Both the position numbers and the translations under genes were made by a program. 64,000 bases of DNA from NCBI GenBank assembly GCA_959347315.1, contig OY365806.1:23388900-23452899 (forward strand), written 5' to 3'. Below the pieces are notes generated by a model that worked only from the letters and a program-made list of their open reading frames with translations, did no database searches and was not told the DNA's origin. Shown one piece after another: positions 36,219 through 46,764 of this stretch (position 1 is its first letter; every line of letters starts with the position of its first letter). This DNA is from Bimastos eiseni (lineage: Eukaryota > Annelida > Clitellata > Crassiclitellata > Lumbricidae).

Positions 36219-38747
36219 GACAAGCCATTACAAAGACATTTGCTATTTTATGTCGTTTCGATGAATCCATGATTAGTGTTACATGTGATATGTGTCGTAT
36301 ACATACCAGTTGAGGAAAGTAGAGGTAAATTAATATGAACCAAGGTTTAGGCCTATAGTTAGGCAAGCTTCAGATAACTATAGATAAGTAAGATAAGCTA
36401 TTTTTGCACGATTCAATCGACGATTAGTCTCAGCTCAGAGATATTTTCGGCCAAAATCAGCAACGCCACTGTTATAATCCCAAACTTTAAATTAGCCGTG
36501 AGCTCCGATATCTGAATGTAATTCCTAGTTGCAGACAATAATTCACGATTATTAGAGGAGACCTTGAATCAAGACAACCGGCGTTGGCCGGGGGGGGCCT
36601 CTATGCATTTCCCTTCTACCTCTCGATGCCTGCGGACCTGACGTTGGCATCTGACTAATGTTAATTCTCGGCTCTGTTGTGCTTTACCGAGTGTTACATA
36701 ACACAGCCTGGAATTGCAATGACATTCTTGCTATTGTAAACCCATGTTCTGTAATTGTTCTGGAAAAAATAACTCTTCTTTTCTATAAATTATTGTTCAA
36801 TAACTTCTCGTCAAAATATTATTTTGCACTAGTTTTGAAGCAGGCGTCTGTTTGATCCAGGGAAAATGTATCTGGTGAATGTATATGTACTTATCTGGTA
36901 AATATATATATATGCAAACGTTGTCCATCTTGATATTATAACTTGTAAGCAGGATGACAAACTATATGGCTTAATCCGTATTACCGTGGATAAATGTTTC
37001 TCAATAATATTATTACTTCCAGTAAATAAAGCTTCTGGAATATGCATCAGGACGATTGGTTTTCCGTTGAGCAGCATCGTCTTGTGAAAAACAATATTTC
37101 GTTGTGAAAGAATGCTCGTATGTCATGCATGTCGTATACTCAGGACGATGACCATTGCTTTTATGGAAGATTAGTTTCTCACATGCAGCAGAACAGCTTC
37201 TGGTTTAATGGCTGCATAAAAGCATATCTTTGATTGTGTAATCAATAACTGACAGCTGAGAAGCAGCAATATTATTGGTCGCTTGTCAGTGTTAATTTTG
37301 TTTAGTTTTTACTATCTGTAACTTGTTTATCGGCGATATGTGTCATAACTTTCTATGTATACGCATTTTATTCTTTTGTGCCAACTTCTTCAATCAATCA
37401 ATCATTTATTTGTTTCCATAACAAGCAACTAGTGTTCTCGTCTCATATTAGTCACATAACAATATATCATGCATATTAATATTAATATATCATATTAATT
37501 AATATTTGGTAATAGATAGCCCAGCAATAGTGGAACAAATAGGCCCCAAAAGGAAGAATCCCGAATTTCAATAGATGTTTACAATGATGATGGACAGCTA
37601 ATTTGGAAGTATTTGTTAGTAAATGATGCTAATGCTTACATTTTATGTTTTGATTTCCATTAAATTAGTAAATAACACACCAATATCAAAGGAAATTCAG
37701 ACAAAAGATGATAGTTTTGTATGTCTAATAATTATATCGTCGTCTTTTAACACTCACGTATGCCTACATTTCAATCCGTTGGCAGCATAATGAATGTGCA
37801 AAATTGAAGTGTATGTCTGATTTGCCATTTAATTATCCCGTAATGACATCGTTTTTGCACCATAAAAAGTTCTTTATGTGTTCTGTTAACCTGTTTCTCT
37901 GATTGTCCTTCAGCCAAAAGGAAGAGAAGACATACTTCATCTGGTTCACCGTTTACTTGCTTTTCACGTCTTAATGTATTTTGCTCTTAGAAGTTGCTGT
38001 CGACAGCCACCTGGCGACTTCAATGCCGCTAAGGAATTGCTAATACGGTGTTGGTAGACATCATCAGACTCTCAGTGCAGTACATTGAACGTACATAATA
38101 GGTTAATCAACTATTCAGGTCAAGTTGCAGACCACGATGCTTCTGGTTTGTATACGAGCGTTCTGGCTTCTTGTATTAGAATAGACGAAATTGAATTGAA
38201 TTTGAACCCAAGCAGTTAATCATTAGGAATCCAGTGTCCAACTGGCGTGTCCTGCTAAAGCCTTTGCTTTTATCGCTGTAACCATCATCGCCCAGGCAAA
38301 GCGGATTCATCGTCACTGCTTAGTGCTTACACTTTCGTCGGTGGCTCACGTGCCATATGGGGACCAATGATTTCCAGAATTGGCGACCGGCAGGCGACCA
38401 ATAATTCCACATGGCAAACGAAGATTATCCACGCGACGCTTGATTGGACGAGAAGATAAATTGACTCTCAAAACGCCTGATCCGTAATTTAGAATAAAGT
38501 ATACCTGACGTTAAGAAAATTCACCCGACAAATATTATGCCAACTGATTTATTGAATCCGCCCTTCAAGCGGAACTTATATGTCTATCAGAAGAGATTTG
38601 AGACTGCAAAGAACCTTTTATAATTCCATCGTGACATAACGCTACCGTGAATGACACAAGTTATTATAATCCACTTTTTACATTACTCTTTGCATAGTTG
38701 TCTTTGTTTATCCACGGAGAATGTCGATTTTTTTAATTGGTTACATC
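36219..38747. other. no gene recognised; possible minus-strand LINE tail at 37387
   Basis: TCAATCAATCAATCATTTATTTG near 37390-37412 reads on minus as AAATGATTGATTGATTGA, like the 3' tail of the LINE at 45800. A minus-strand LINE 3' end may therefore start here, but no coding remnant follows. A G8 run lies at 36590. Remaining frames are short. Confidence 0.4.
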
Positions 38748-39155
38748 GTCGGATGTATCCAATTACTACTAGCAGAAGTGAACTGGCTCGTCGAGCGACT
38801 GACTGACTTTGACTGTCATTTGCAACAGTTATAGTTTTCATATTATAGGCCTACTGGTCAGTTTTATATACAAGCTATGACTGCTAGACTAGCCATGTTG
38901 AATTGACATCTGGACGATGCGGTATATATTGTTTCTCTGAGTGAGTAGCTATCACTTAATAGAAAAATAATCATTCTCACTTTATAAAAAAGACCTCTGT
39001 AGGGCGAATTTCGCTTAAATATATTAAGTTATTATATATTTGAAGAAGAGAAGACTCGTCCATTATAGGTCGGATGTATCCAATTACTACTAGCAGAGGT
39101 GAACTGGCTCGTCGGGCGATTTTGACTGTCATTTGCAACAGTTATAGTTTTCATA
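38748..39155. repeat. 95-bp segment duplicated (copies 321 bp apart)
   Basis: 38748-38842 and 39069-39155 share GTCGGATGTATCCAATTACT, AGCAG.GGTGAACTGGCTCG-type sequence and TTTGACTGTCATTTGCAACA, GTTATAGTTTTCATA. The first copy carries an extra GACTGACT octamer. Otherwise they are about 96-97% alike by eye, indicating a recent local duplication. The 226-bp spacer is unrelated AT-rich sequence. Confidence 0.92.
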
Positions 39156-39967
39156 CAATTGCACGACACTATGCTTTTCCAACAAAACGAGCAAAACAAA
39201 CGACTTTGCTTTCTTAGTCTCGGCATACAGTGGCGGATGACCGTTCATGATTCCTCTCCTAATATATAGTAATAACTACTATCGCTTAATATTCCATATA
39301 ATATTTAATATTTATAGTGTACGGACAGTGTGGTAATTGTAAAGCCTCGTTCGCTAGGGGCGCAAGTGCAGCAGGCATTTGAAAACAATTCTGCCCGTCA
39401 TGGATTTGAATGTAAAATGCAAAATCTTTGTACAGGGACTTGTGACTTATTTCCAATGATATGGTATGATGAGTTCCTGAACCCGACATGTTAATCGAAG
39501 ACCCTCTTGTCACATAATATATACATATATATATATATATATGTATAATATTAATTCCAATCAAGTCTTGACATAAATTCATATAAATTCATAAGCCTTG
39601 GGTCAATGATGGCAACGAAGCAACACACAGTTACCCATATAATAACAACCTTTAACGTTTTTAAACAGGAACATTCACGTTTTGAAAATGGTTGAATAGC
39701 GAACGGTAAGATCCTGATGGAGGATCACTTGATCAGAAGATAGAAATAATGGACAGGGAGGCCCTTGTGGGGGGGGGGGCTGTGAAGCCAAGTGACCTAC
39801 GAATTCGTTGAATAAGGAGAGGGCTGCAGTGGGATATTACTAGGGCCTAAAACAGACTTTATAGGGAACTTGACTTACGGCAGGAAAGACAGAATTTACT
39901 ATTACGACTGGGTTCTAGTTTGTATTGCTCACGTGACCTGCTGTTTGGCTACGTCCGAGTTCACCAT
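39156..39967. other. no gene recognised; TA tract
   Basis: A (TA)n tract lies at about 39522-39545 and a G9 run at about 39770. TTCGCTAGGGGCGCAAGTGC at about 39348 resembles the core motif at 31493. Nothing else could be supported. Confidence 0.45.
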
Positions 39968-39976
39968 TGTCTGTCG

Positions 39977-40659
39977 GGGTCGCGGACAAACCCCTCTGAC
40001 AAAAACCCCCCTAACAAAACTCCCCCGACAAAACCCCCCTAAGTAGGACAAAATCTCCCCAAGAATAAACTTTTGTTACTTTTTTACTTTTATTTTTTAG
40101 AAACGTGTGTATACTTTAAAGTCTGAAGTAAAGCATGTGTCATATATGTAATTTCAAAGTCTGATGCCGTCACTCAGGTATCGTTGTCCAATAGTTAAAT
40201 AGCAAGCAGTTAATTAGTTCCTTTGTCTTTTTGTTGTTAGTGTTTGACGCTATGTACACTGAAGGCACCACTGTGCGTAATTCATAGGCTATCTGTGACA
40301 CGGCTTGTCAGACACATCAGCAGGTGAGTCTGTGCAGAGCGCATGTGTGTTATCTGTGACACGATTTCTTATATAAGTTTGACCAGTGGCGTCAATCTCC
40401 CTCTAACTGATGGAGGCAAACACCCTGGTTCCAAGTGTCAGGAAGTCAAGATATTAGTTAGACTAATAGTCGTACTGAGTGTCACATGTAATGTTGTGCA
40501 GACTTAGTTAGTAGTGTCAGTTATTATGGTATGGCTTCTAATTGCAGAAGCTAGTTAGGGCAATAGGTTTTTTTTAGTCCGGGTGGTTAATGTCCTGTCT
40601 AAAACAGGGAGGGATCATGTCAGAGGGGGTTTTTGTCAGAGGTTTTTTTTCCTACACCC
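39977..40659. mobile_element. foldback-type DNA transposon FB-1, 683 bp, 9-bp target duplication
   Basis: The element begins GGGTCGCGGACAAACC and ends CCTACACCC. The flanking 9-mers are identical, TGTCTGTCG (39968-39976 and 40660-40668). The left terminal region (39977-40061) is a tandem run of roughly 13-15 bp units: GACAAACCCCTCT, GACAAAAACCCCCC, AACAAAACTCCCCC, GACAAAACCCCCC, GACAAAATCTCCCC. The right end (about 40605-40659) carries the same units inverted (GTCAGAGGGGGTTTTTGTC). Inverted repeats made of minisatellite units, plus 9-bp duplications, match Foldback/Mutator-like elements. The interior (about 0.5 kb, AT-rich) has no coding capacity. GTAGGACAA near 40044 is shared with FB-2. Confidence 0.85.
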
Positions 40660-40668
40660 TGTCTGTCG

Positions 40669-41423
40669 GTAGATAGGTGGACAGAAATAGCTGCGTTTGA
40701 GTTATCATTTCTATAGGTTCATGTCTTCGTGTCTTCCTTTCATCTGCCGCATCGTGTCCCACTGAAGTACGTTACTTGTCGCCAGGTCAGCAGCTAATAA
40801 GTCTCGTTTCTGTCTCCAGAAATGCATGCTACCATAATTGAATCTGGGCGTCATTCTACACACGTGGCGCATCCTCGCTGTCCAATCCTGGTTCCAACCC
40901 GACCGATGTCAAATGGGCTAAAAGTCTCGTCTCATCCGAGTCCCATCCGAGTCTCACCCGTCCGAACTCAATTATTCCGTTGTTAGGACGGCATTACGCT
41001 GAGGATTATTAAAGACGAGATATTTTCGGCGGTGCTGGCGTCATCTCCTCATACCCGTTGTTCTGCCGGCGTTTAGGCCTATATATATATAAGCAATGGT
41101 GTGAATGGAGAAGCAATCACATCGAGTTTTTCAGGCTTTGTTTGTGTCCATAAAGCATATTGCAAAAAAGATATGTGTTGTGATTTAGGAGAAACAAGCA
41201 GAGAAAGGAAACCAGGGATGTTAAGATGACGCAGCGAGAGATAACATTGAGAAGTAAGTAAGTATATTATTTATTGCAACCAACCGCTCTAACCGCCCTT
41301 TGATTTAGATGACATATTAAGCAACACAAAACATTCTGTCAAAAACGTTTTCCTCCTTACGTTGTCCCCCATACAGATTATTCTGTCGAGCAACATCGGC
41401 CTCGTGGAGTAGTGATGTGGCCT
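40669..41423. other. no gene recognised
   Basis: Ordinary sequence. TCTCGTCTCATCCGAGTCCC near 40925-40965 is a short internal CCGAGTC repeat. Confidence 0.5.
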
Positions 41424-41430
41424 CATCATT

Positions 41431-41468
<38 letters not shown>

Positions 41469-41579
41469 GACAGAGAAAGAAAGAGAGAGAGAGCAAGGTA
41501 TAGAGAGAGAGACAGACAGACAGGCAGACAGATAGACAGACAGAGACAGACAGAGACAGACAGAGAAAGAGAGAGAGAT
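41424..41579. repeat. (GACA)n / (GAGA)n microsatellite
   Basis: GACAGACA and GAGAGA repeats. The minus-strand frame across it is an artefact. Confidence 0.93.
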
Positions 41580-42951
41580 GATTCAATACAATATCATAGG
41601 GGAAATGGAGCAGAATATAGGCCTATATAAGAAAATGAAAGCGCAGATATAAAGCAAACAGCGTGACAAGACAGAAAGGAAAACTTGTGAACTCAGAAAG
41701 AAGTAAGTACTGGAAGGTAATCAAAGGTAGGACAAATCAAATGTCATGGCCGACATTAAGAACTGCAGGTAGTGTCAGGTACCCTCGGTATCGACAGAAA
41801 GCCGCAATTGGATGTCGATTGTGAAACGGAAGACGAACTGGAGATGAAGACGAAGCACAATCATGCAACTCGTGACGAATGTCGACCGAATGTAGAGAAA
41901 TGACAAGCAGTGACACGAATATGACACGAGTCACAGGTGAAGACGTGCAGGAAGCGACGAAAGCGAAGAAAACAAGGAAAGCGCAGAAAGCGAAGCAGCG
42001 ACCGACATAATGCAAAGCATTGTGCTTCTGGTGCCCACTATCGTTACCAGATCTTCGTTACCTCAACATTCTCTGATTACCTTCGTTTCAATTAAGCAAA
42101 TCTCCTTGTTAGATTAAGAGGAAAGCATTCGAATACGCATTCCCAGCGGGTTTAATTATTTCTTTGTTTAATTACGTTATTTAATTGCACCGGGTTAGCA
42201 AAAATAATTGTTAACGAATTTATTATAAACAAGTTTGATCCGAATTTCAGCATGTAGGTAAGCCTATGGGTTACGTACGTTAATAATAATATGCTAGCTG
42301 TACATCCATGCATAAGTAATTTAGCAAATAAGTAAGTAAGTCGTTTAGGTCCAATTCAATTGTTTTCTGAAAGTTGATTGTTAGGCGCGATGTGAATGAG
42401 CTGCGCTAGATAGCTGGTTAACAACTCGATGGAGAATATACAAGAAACAGGGAACGAAAGCACGATGTAGGGTAAGTGACAATCAATGATGGGAGTGCAC
42501 TGTTTTGACGACTGCAGCTAAGAATTATTGCAGTCTGGCCAATTATATATCTTTACAACCAATGACTGCTGTTGAATCAGAATAAAATAAGAGCGAGAGA
42601 AAGATCGAGACTCTCAATTAGAAAAATAGAAGAGATTGAAGGCGTGTCCTCTTAAATATGTTCGATGTGAGCTGGTGAATGTTGTTCGGATGAGTGCAGC
42701 CAATTTTTTTCTCTGAATGCATATTTATTCTGATCCCATCAAGATATTGCACGATTGAACATGCTGAGTTTAGATGCTGACAGCAAAGGAGAAAATAGAT
42801 TGCCTTCTGCAGTGCTTTTATGTCCAGACAACGTGTTTCTAATTAATGAGCTGATTTATTGATTGTTCAGCTGTTATGTTGTAACAGGGTCGGCAACGTA
42901 TAATAAACGATCTGTTGATTCGGTGTGATGTGATGTTTACGGCCATGGGGA
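41580..42951. other. no gene recognised
   Basis: A minus-strand frame of 92 codons (41737-42015) has no recognised domain. AT-rich otherwise. The left target-duplication copy of FB-2 is at 42952-42960. Confidence 0.45.
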
Positions 42952-42960
42952 ACTTTTTAC

Positions 42961-44153
42961 GGGTTCCGGACATTTCCCCTCCGGACATTTCCTCCCCCGG
43001 ACATCTCCCCCCGGCATCACGCCCCCCCCGGACATTTCTCCCCGTAGGACAATTTCCCCCGGATTTTTCCCCCCTGTGATCAAAAAACGGGTTTGATGTT
43101 AAAACACAGCGAGCAACCTTAATTCAACGTGTCTCACTTTGATGCCTAAGGCAGATGTTGAATCAAAAAAAAAACAGAAGAATAGTTGATGATGGAGGCG
43201 TGTACTGCTTAATTAATTGATGGTTAACTGGCGAACAATCAACAACCTTACTTAATCAAATGTGTCTCACTTTGATGTTTTAGGTAAATATTTAACAACG
43301 TCTATATATTTTAACCTTACTTTTGCTGTATAATATGTCATTACTCTGTAAGATAAATTATTATTAGATGAGAAATATGAAGAGATGGAGGTGGAAACTG
43401 TAGCTAGCGTACGTGGAAGGAACAGAGTTGCATTAAACGGCTATGTTTATGCTAAACAAAAAAAATTAACAAATTACGTCGTTAGCCTAGTTATGAGTGC
43501 GAACGTTGTAGAGGTGCAGGGACAGCTTTAAGTGAATGTAAAGCAAAGGTGAAATATAAAGATCTTTCGGCCATTAGTTTGATTCCTTTTAAATCAAAAA
43601 TAAAGTTTAAAATAAAATAAATGTTCATTCGTTTTGCTGTCTAAATTTATTTGCACTATTAAAATAGTTTAGCTGGGTCACAGGGGGAAAAATACGGGGG
43701 GACTTGTCCTACGGGGGAAATGTCCAGAGGGGAGATGTCTGGGGGAGATGTCCGGGGGGAAATGTCCAGGGGGAGATGTCTGGGGGAGATGTCCGGGGGG
43801 AAATGTCCAGGGGGAGATGTCGGGGGAGATTTCCGGGGGGAAATGTCCAGGGGGAGATGTCTGGGGAGATGTCCGGGGGGAAATGTCCAGGGGGAGATGT
43901 CTGGGGAGATGTCCGGGGGGAAATGTCCAGGGGGAGATGTCTGGGGGAGATGTCCGGGGGGAAATGTCCAGGGGGAGATGTCTGGGGGAGATGTCCGGGG
44001 GGAAATGTCCAGGGGGAGATGTCGGGGGAGATTTCCGGGGGGAAATGTCCAGGGGGAGATGTCTGGGGAGATGTCCGGGGGGAAATGTCCAGAGGGGAGA
44101 TGTCTGGGGGAGATGTCCGGGGGGAAATGTCCAGGGGCAAATGCCATAGACCC
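42961..44153. mobile_element. foldback-type DNA transposon FB-2, 1193 bp, 9-bp target duplication
   Basis: The element begins GGGTTCCGGACATTTCCCC and ends in the inverse (reverse complement of the right end: GGGTCTATGGCATTTGCCCC). The flanking 9-mers are ACTTTTTAC (42952-42960) and TCTTTTTAC (44154-44162), eight of nine identical. The left terminal region (42961-43082) has about seven degenerate units such as GGACATTTCCTCCCCC and GGACATCTCCCCCC. The right terminal region (43678-44153) carries the same units inverted and expanded. The 0.6-kb interior is non-coding and includes a duplicated AACCTTA...GTGTCTCACTTTGATG segment (about 43117 and 43245). GTAGGACAA occurs in both arms, as in FB-1. 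Confidence 0.88.
43678..44153. repeat. minisatellite forming the right arm of FB-2
   Basis: About ten copies of a 39-42 bp higher-order unit. Each is made of three 13-15 bp subunits: GGGGGAAATGTCCAG, GGGGGAGATGTCTG and GGGGAGATGTCCG. Every register is open, so six overlapping Gly/Met/Ser/Pro frames of 130-170 codons appear. They are artefacts. The longer, more regular right arm compared with the left suggests expansion after insertion. Confidence 0.95.
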
Positions 44154-44162
44154 TCTTTTTAC

Positions 44163-44536
44163 ACCACTCACCGTAAAATGGTGTGACCTACATGTGCAGG
44201 CCTACTTTGTTTGAATCGATTTACGCTTTTGAGTTGTATCCACAAGGCGAGTCCAAGAAGATGAGAGGATGACAACAACAGATGCACAGAGTGAATACAG
44301 GCAGTACAATCTCTCTCAACTGCTTTCATGATAGAAATATCTACATGAGAATTATTATAATTATTCTATTCAAAATCGAATCAAGGGCGTTCATCGGTTA
44401 TTATGGAGTTACAATACGCCTTTCCAACAGCAGAGACACAGAACATAAACTATTTTACAGAATGTTTATATAATGAATAACCGATTCAGTGTCGTGAGTA
44501 ACTCTAATTAACTAATTAATCATTAATCATCTAATT
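44163..44536. other. no gene recognised
   Basis: AT-rich sequence. TTAATTAACTAATTAATCAT-like low complexity near 44505-44535. Nothing else was seen. Confidence 0.5.
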
Positions 44537-44650
44537 AACTCCGTCACTGTTCGAATTTTGACAGTTTCAGTCAGCCCCAAGCCTAGATAGAGGAAGTGGG
44601 AGGCGTTAATGATCTTCGCTGTCACACAGCGTCGCTAAACTTCAACTACT
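44537..44650 (+). repeat. dispersed repeat R1, copy C
   Basis: Contains AACTCCGTCACTGTTCG, CAGTCAGCCCCAAGCC, GGCGTTAATGATCTTCGCTG and CACACAGCGTCGCTAAACTT in R1 order. It is more diverged than copies B and D. Confidence 0.82.
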
Positions 44651-44910
44651 CACTCGTACGGCGCAACATGTGGTTATTGCATAGCGTCTAACCACAATTC
44701 AAAAGAATAGTGATGACATACAGAGATTTGTGCTGATCTGTCTCACACCCGACGCACTTGCATTACCGACTTTTCTAACTAACCTCATGTGGTCGCCAGT
44801 TTGTTCTCTGATTAACCATTTGTGGCATTAAACTTAAAACCATTGCCATTGAAACATAAGAAGAAGATGAATTAGTGTAGAACTTGCCATTTAATGCTCA
44901 CACTAGCTAA

Positions 44911-45237
44911 GTATTTAAAACGAATAGGCTTCTATCATTTATCCAGATTTACAAATTACAAATAGCCATTTTTATGTTTCGAAGTAGTCGAAAAAAAGTA
45001 CCAAATATATTTCACCAATACTTTTGCTATAACATGAGCTCCATACACCACGCCATAAGAAGTCCTCACATCTTAATGGTTCCCTATGCCAGAACTAATG
45101 CTAGATTAGTATCTATTAAATGCCAAGGTGCCAGATTTTGGAATGCTATTCCAGCCACCAATTACTTGTCATACAACATTAAATCCTTTAGAACCAAAAT
45201 GATATCTCATATTCTCGACCAAAATAAGAACAATTGA
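44911..45237 (+). pseudogene. LINE reverse transcriptase C-terminal domain (CR1/jockey-like)
   Basis: A frame open from 44911 (preceded in frame by TAA at 44908) to a TGA at 45235-45237. It contains LLSFIQIYKLQIAIFMF, then an NIFHQYF block, an IHHAIRSPHILMVPYARTN block, and GARFWNAIPATNYL followed by SFRTKMISHIL. This series (IYKLQ...FM, PNIF..YF, IH...R, RTN...SI, G..FWN.IP, FK..L) is the conserved C-terminal region of CR1/L2/jockey-type ORF2 proteins. The palm domain with the YADD motif is missing, so the copy is 5' truncated. The protein end itself looks intact. It is not the same family as the copies at 4964 and 27006. Confidence 0.85.
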
Positions 45238-45818
45238 AAGGCTGGGATCCTTAACTCAGAGGGGTTAGGGAGTGATGGGGTGTGGGTCAAATGAATATAT
45301 CAATCAATCTTTGGACTGATTGAGTGTTAAAATAAAATAAATTAATGTACTGGTTCAATCTTGGCTCGGGTACTGAGCAACCCTGGGCTCTGAAAAAATT
45401 GTTTTCTCATTGGCTACATGAATATATTTTTCTCTAGATAACATGTATCATTTAATTTTCTGTTGCGTTTGTTGCTGTACCTAACTCTTCACCTGGTGGA
45501 TTCACTTTGTTAGTTAAGACTAGTTAAGTTTTATGTTCACACACCGTTGAATCTATTATCTTCTTCCTTTAATCTTCTCTTACCGGCTCTCACATTTCTT
45601 TTTAACCTATCCAACAAGGTGGCCCTAACTTGCAGGACCTTTGGTCCCTAATTGGGTCTCCTGGGCTAATCTCATCCTCCCTACTCACTCCACGACTCCT
45701 TCTCTCGTCTCTCAACTAGAATTAAACTTATTTACTATTTTGTTGTGGAGTCGCTGTAAGCTGATATATAATATTCAGATCAGCCAAATAAATTTCGTTG
45801 ATTGATTGATTGATTGAA
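45238..45818 (+). mobile_element. LINE 3' untranslated region with TGAT tail
   Basis: About 560 bp of non-coding sequence follows the RT frame and ends in (TGAT)n (about 45799-45817) after AAATAAATTTCG. CR1/L2-type elements typically end in short 3' microsatellite repeats, so this is most likely the 3' end of the same copy. Confidence 0.65.
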
Positions 45819-45949
45819 AACAGGTAATAATGCGATTTCAATAGAAGCGTCTTTCGCAGCAAATAGGAAGTCGATTTGCCAAGTTTGTCATCACAAACCT
45901 ATGTGTGGGTCATCAGAATTCTACATAAACATTGCTACTATGCTATGTC

Positions 45950-46085
45950 TAAATTATTATTAGTAGTATTAATATCATTATATCATTACATATTATATAT
46001 TAGTTTACTATTATTATTATTATTTTTACTGCCACTATTATTACTACTATTATAATAATAATTATTATTATTTTTGTTATTAAAC
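45950..46085. repeat. (TTA)n / (ATT)n microsatellite
   Basis: Imperfect AT trinucleotide repeats. Confidence 0.85.
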
Positions 46086-46764
46086 GGTCATTTGTAACGC
46101 GCACATACAAAAGAATCTTGCGCAAAGCGCATAACAGGAAAGTCTAGCGAAATAAATCTTGAACAATTGAATTTCCTAAGGTAAGTTTTGATGCTGGATA
46201 ATGACGACATTTATGCGAATAAAGTCCTGCAGATGATTCCGTTAATTCTGGTCGGCAAACGCAAATGCACTGTCTCCAAATCATTGAAGTCATCTAGTTA
46301 AAAAATCAGCAAAATCAGCTCGATATGAAGATCGTAGTCCTCGTCTATAGTGGTGAAATGAACATGGTGTAACAAGTAAGGAAACATAAGAAGATGATGA
46401 ATTAGTGTAGACTCGATACATGAGAAGACAAGATTTACAGGTGTGTATAAAGTATGGGAGGCCAATGTAGAACAAGAAGGGTGAGTGGCATGTTTATAAA
46501 GATTCCAGTTTTTTATCAGCTTTGCAACGTCTTATGCCTAGGGTTTACTAACGCGCGTTTTATAGTAGCCTTAATTAAGACCGTTCTGTTCAGCCGATGT
46601 TGAGTTGAGAGCACTCCTGAGTAGTAACCAGAAGGGGCGCTATATAAATTTCCTTAATGAGTTAATATAATGAGTCTCGGGGTAAGAGGTCGGAAGGTGA
46701 ATAATGGGAGATCGTAAAAGACTGAGTGTCAATAATCAATTCCAAATGTCACCAAGGCCAGCAC
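46086..46764. other. no gene recognised; SINE-tail-like motif
   Basis: GAAGGGGCGCTATATAAATT near 46630 also occurs (GAAGGGGCGCTATATCTAG) near 60790. This looks like the 3' part of a SINE. The left target duplication of the next hAT element is at 46757-46764. Confidence 0.45.

Larger units (their letters stand above)
44851..46411. repeat. 31-bp direct repeat flanking a LINE 3' end
   Basis: 44851-44881 and 46381-46411 are both GAAACATAAGAAGAWGATGA followed by ATTAGTGTAGA, with one mismatch, in direct orientation 1530 bp apart. The interval contains the LINE reverse-transcriptase C-terminus and tail. The repeat could be a segment duplication or a shared element; it is too far from the LINE tail to be its target duplication. 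Confidence 0.75.

Noticed and set aside
43659..44214. Six overlapping Pro/Gly-rich frames up to 170 codons
   Set aside because: All registers of the FB-2 arm are open because of its repeat unit; not a protein.
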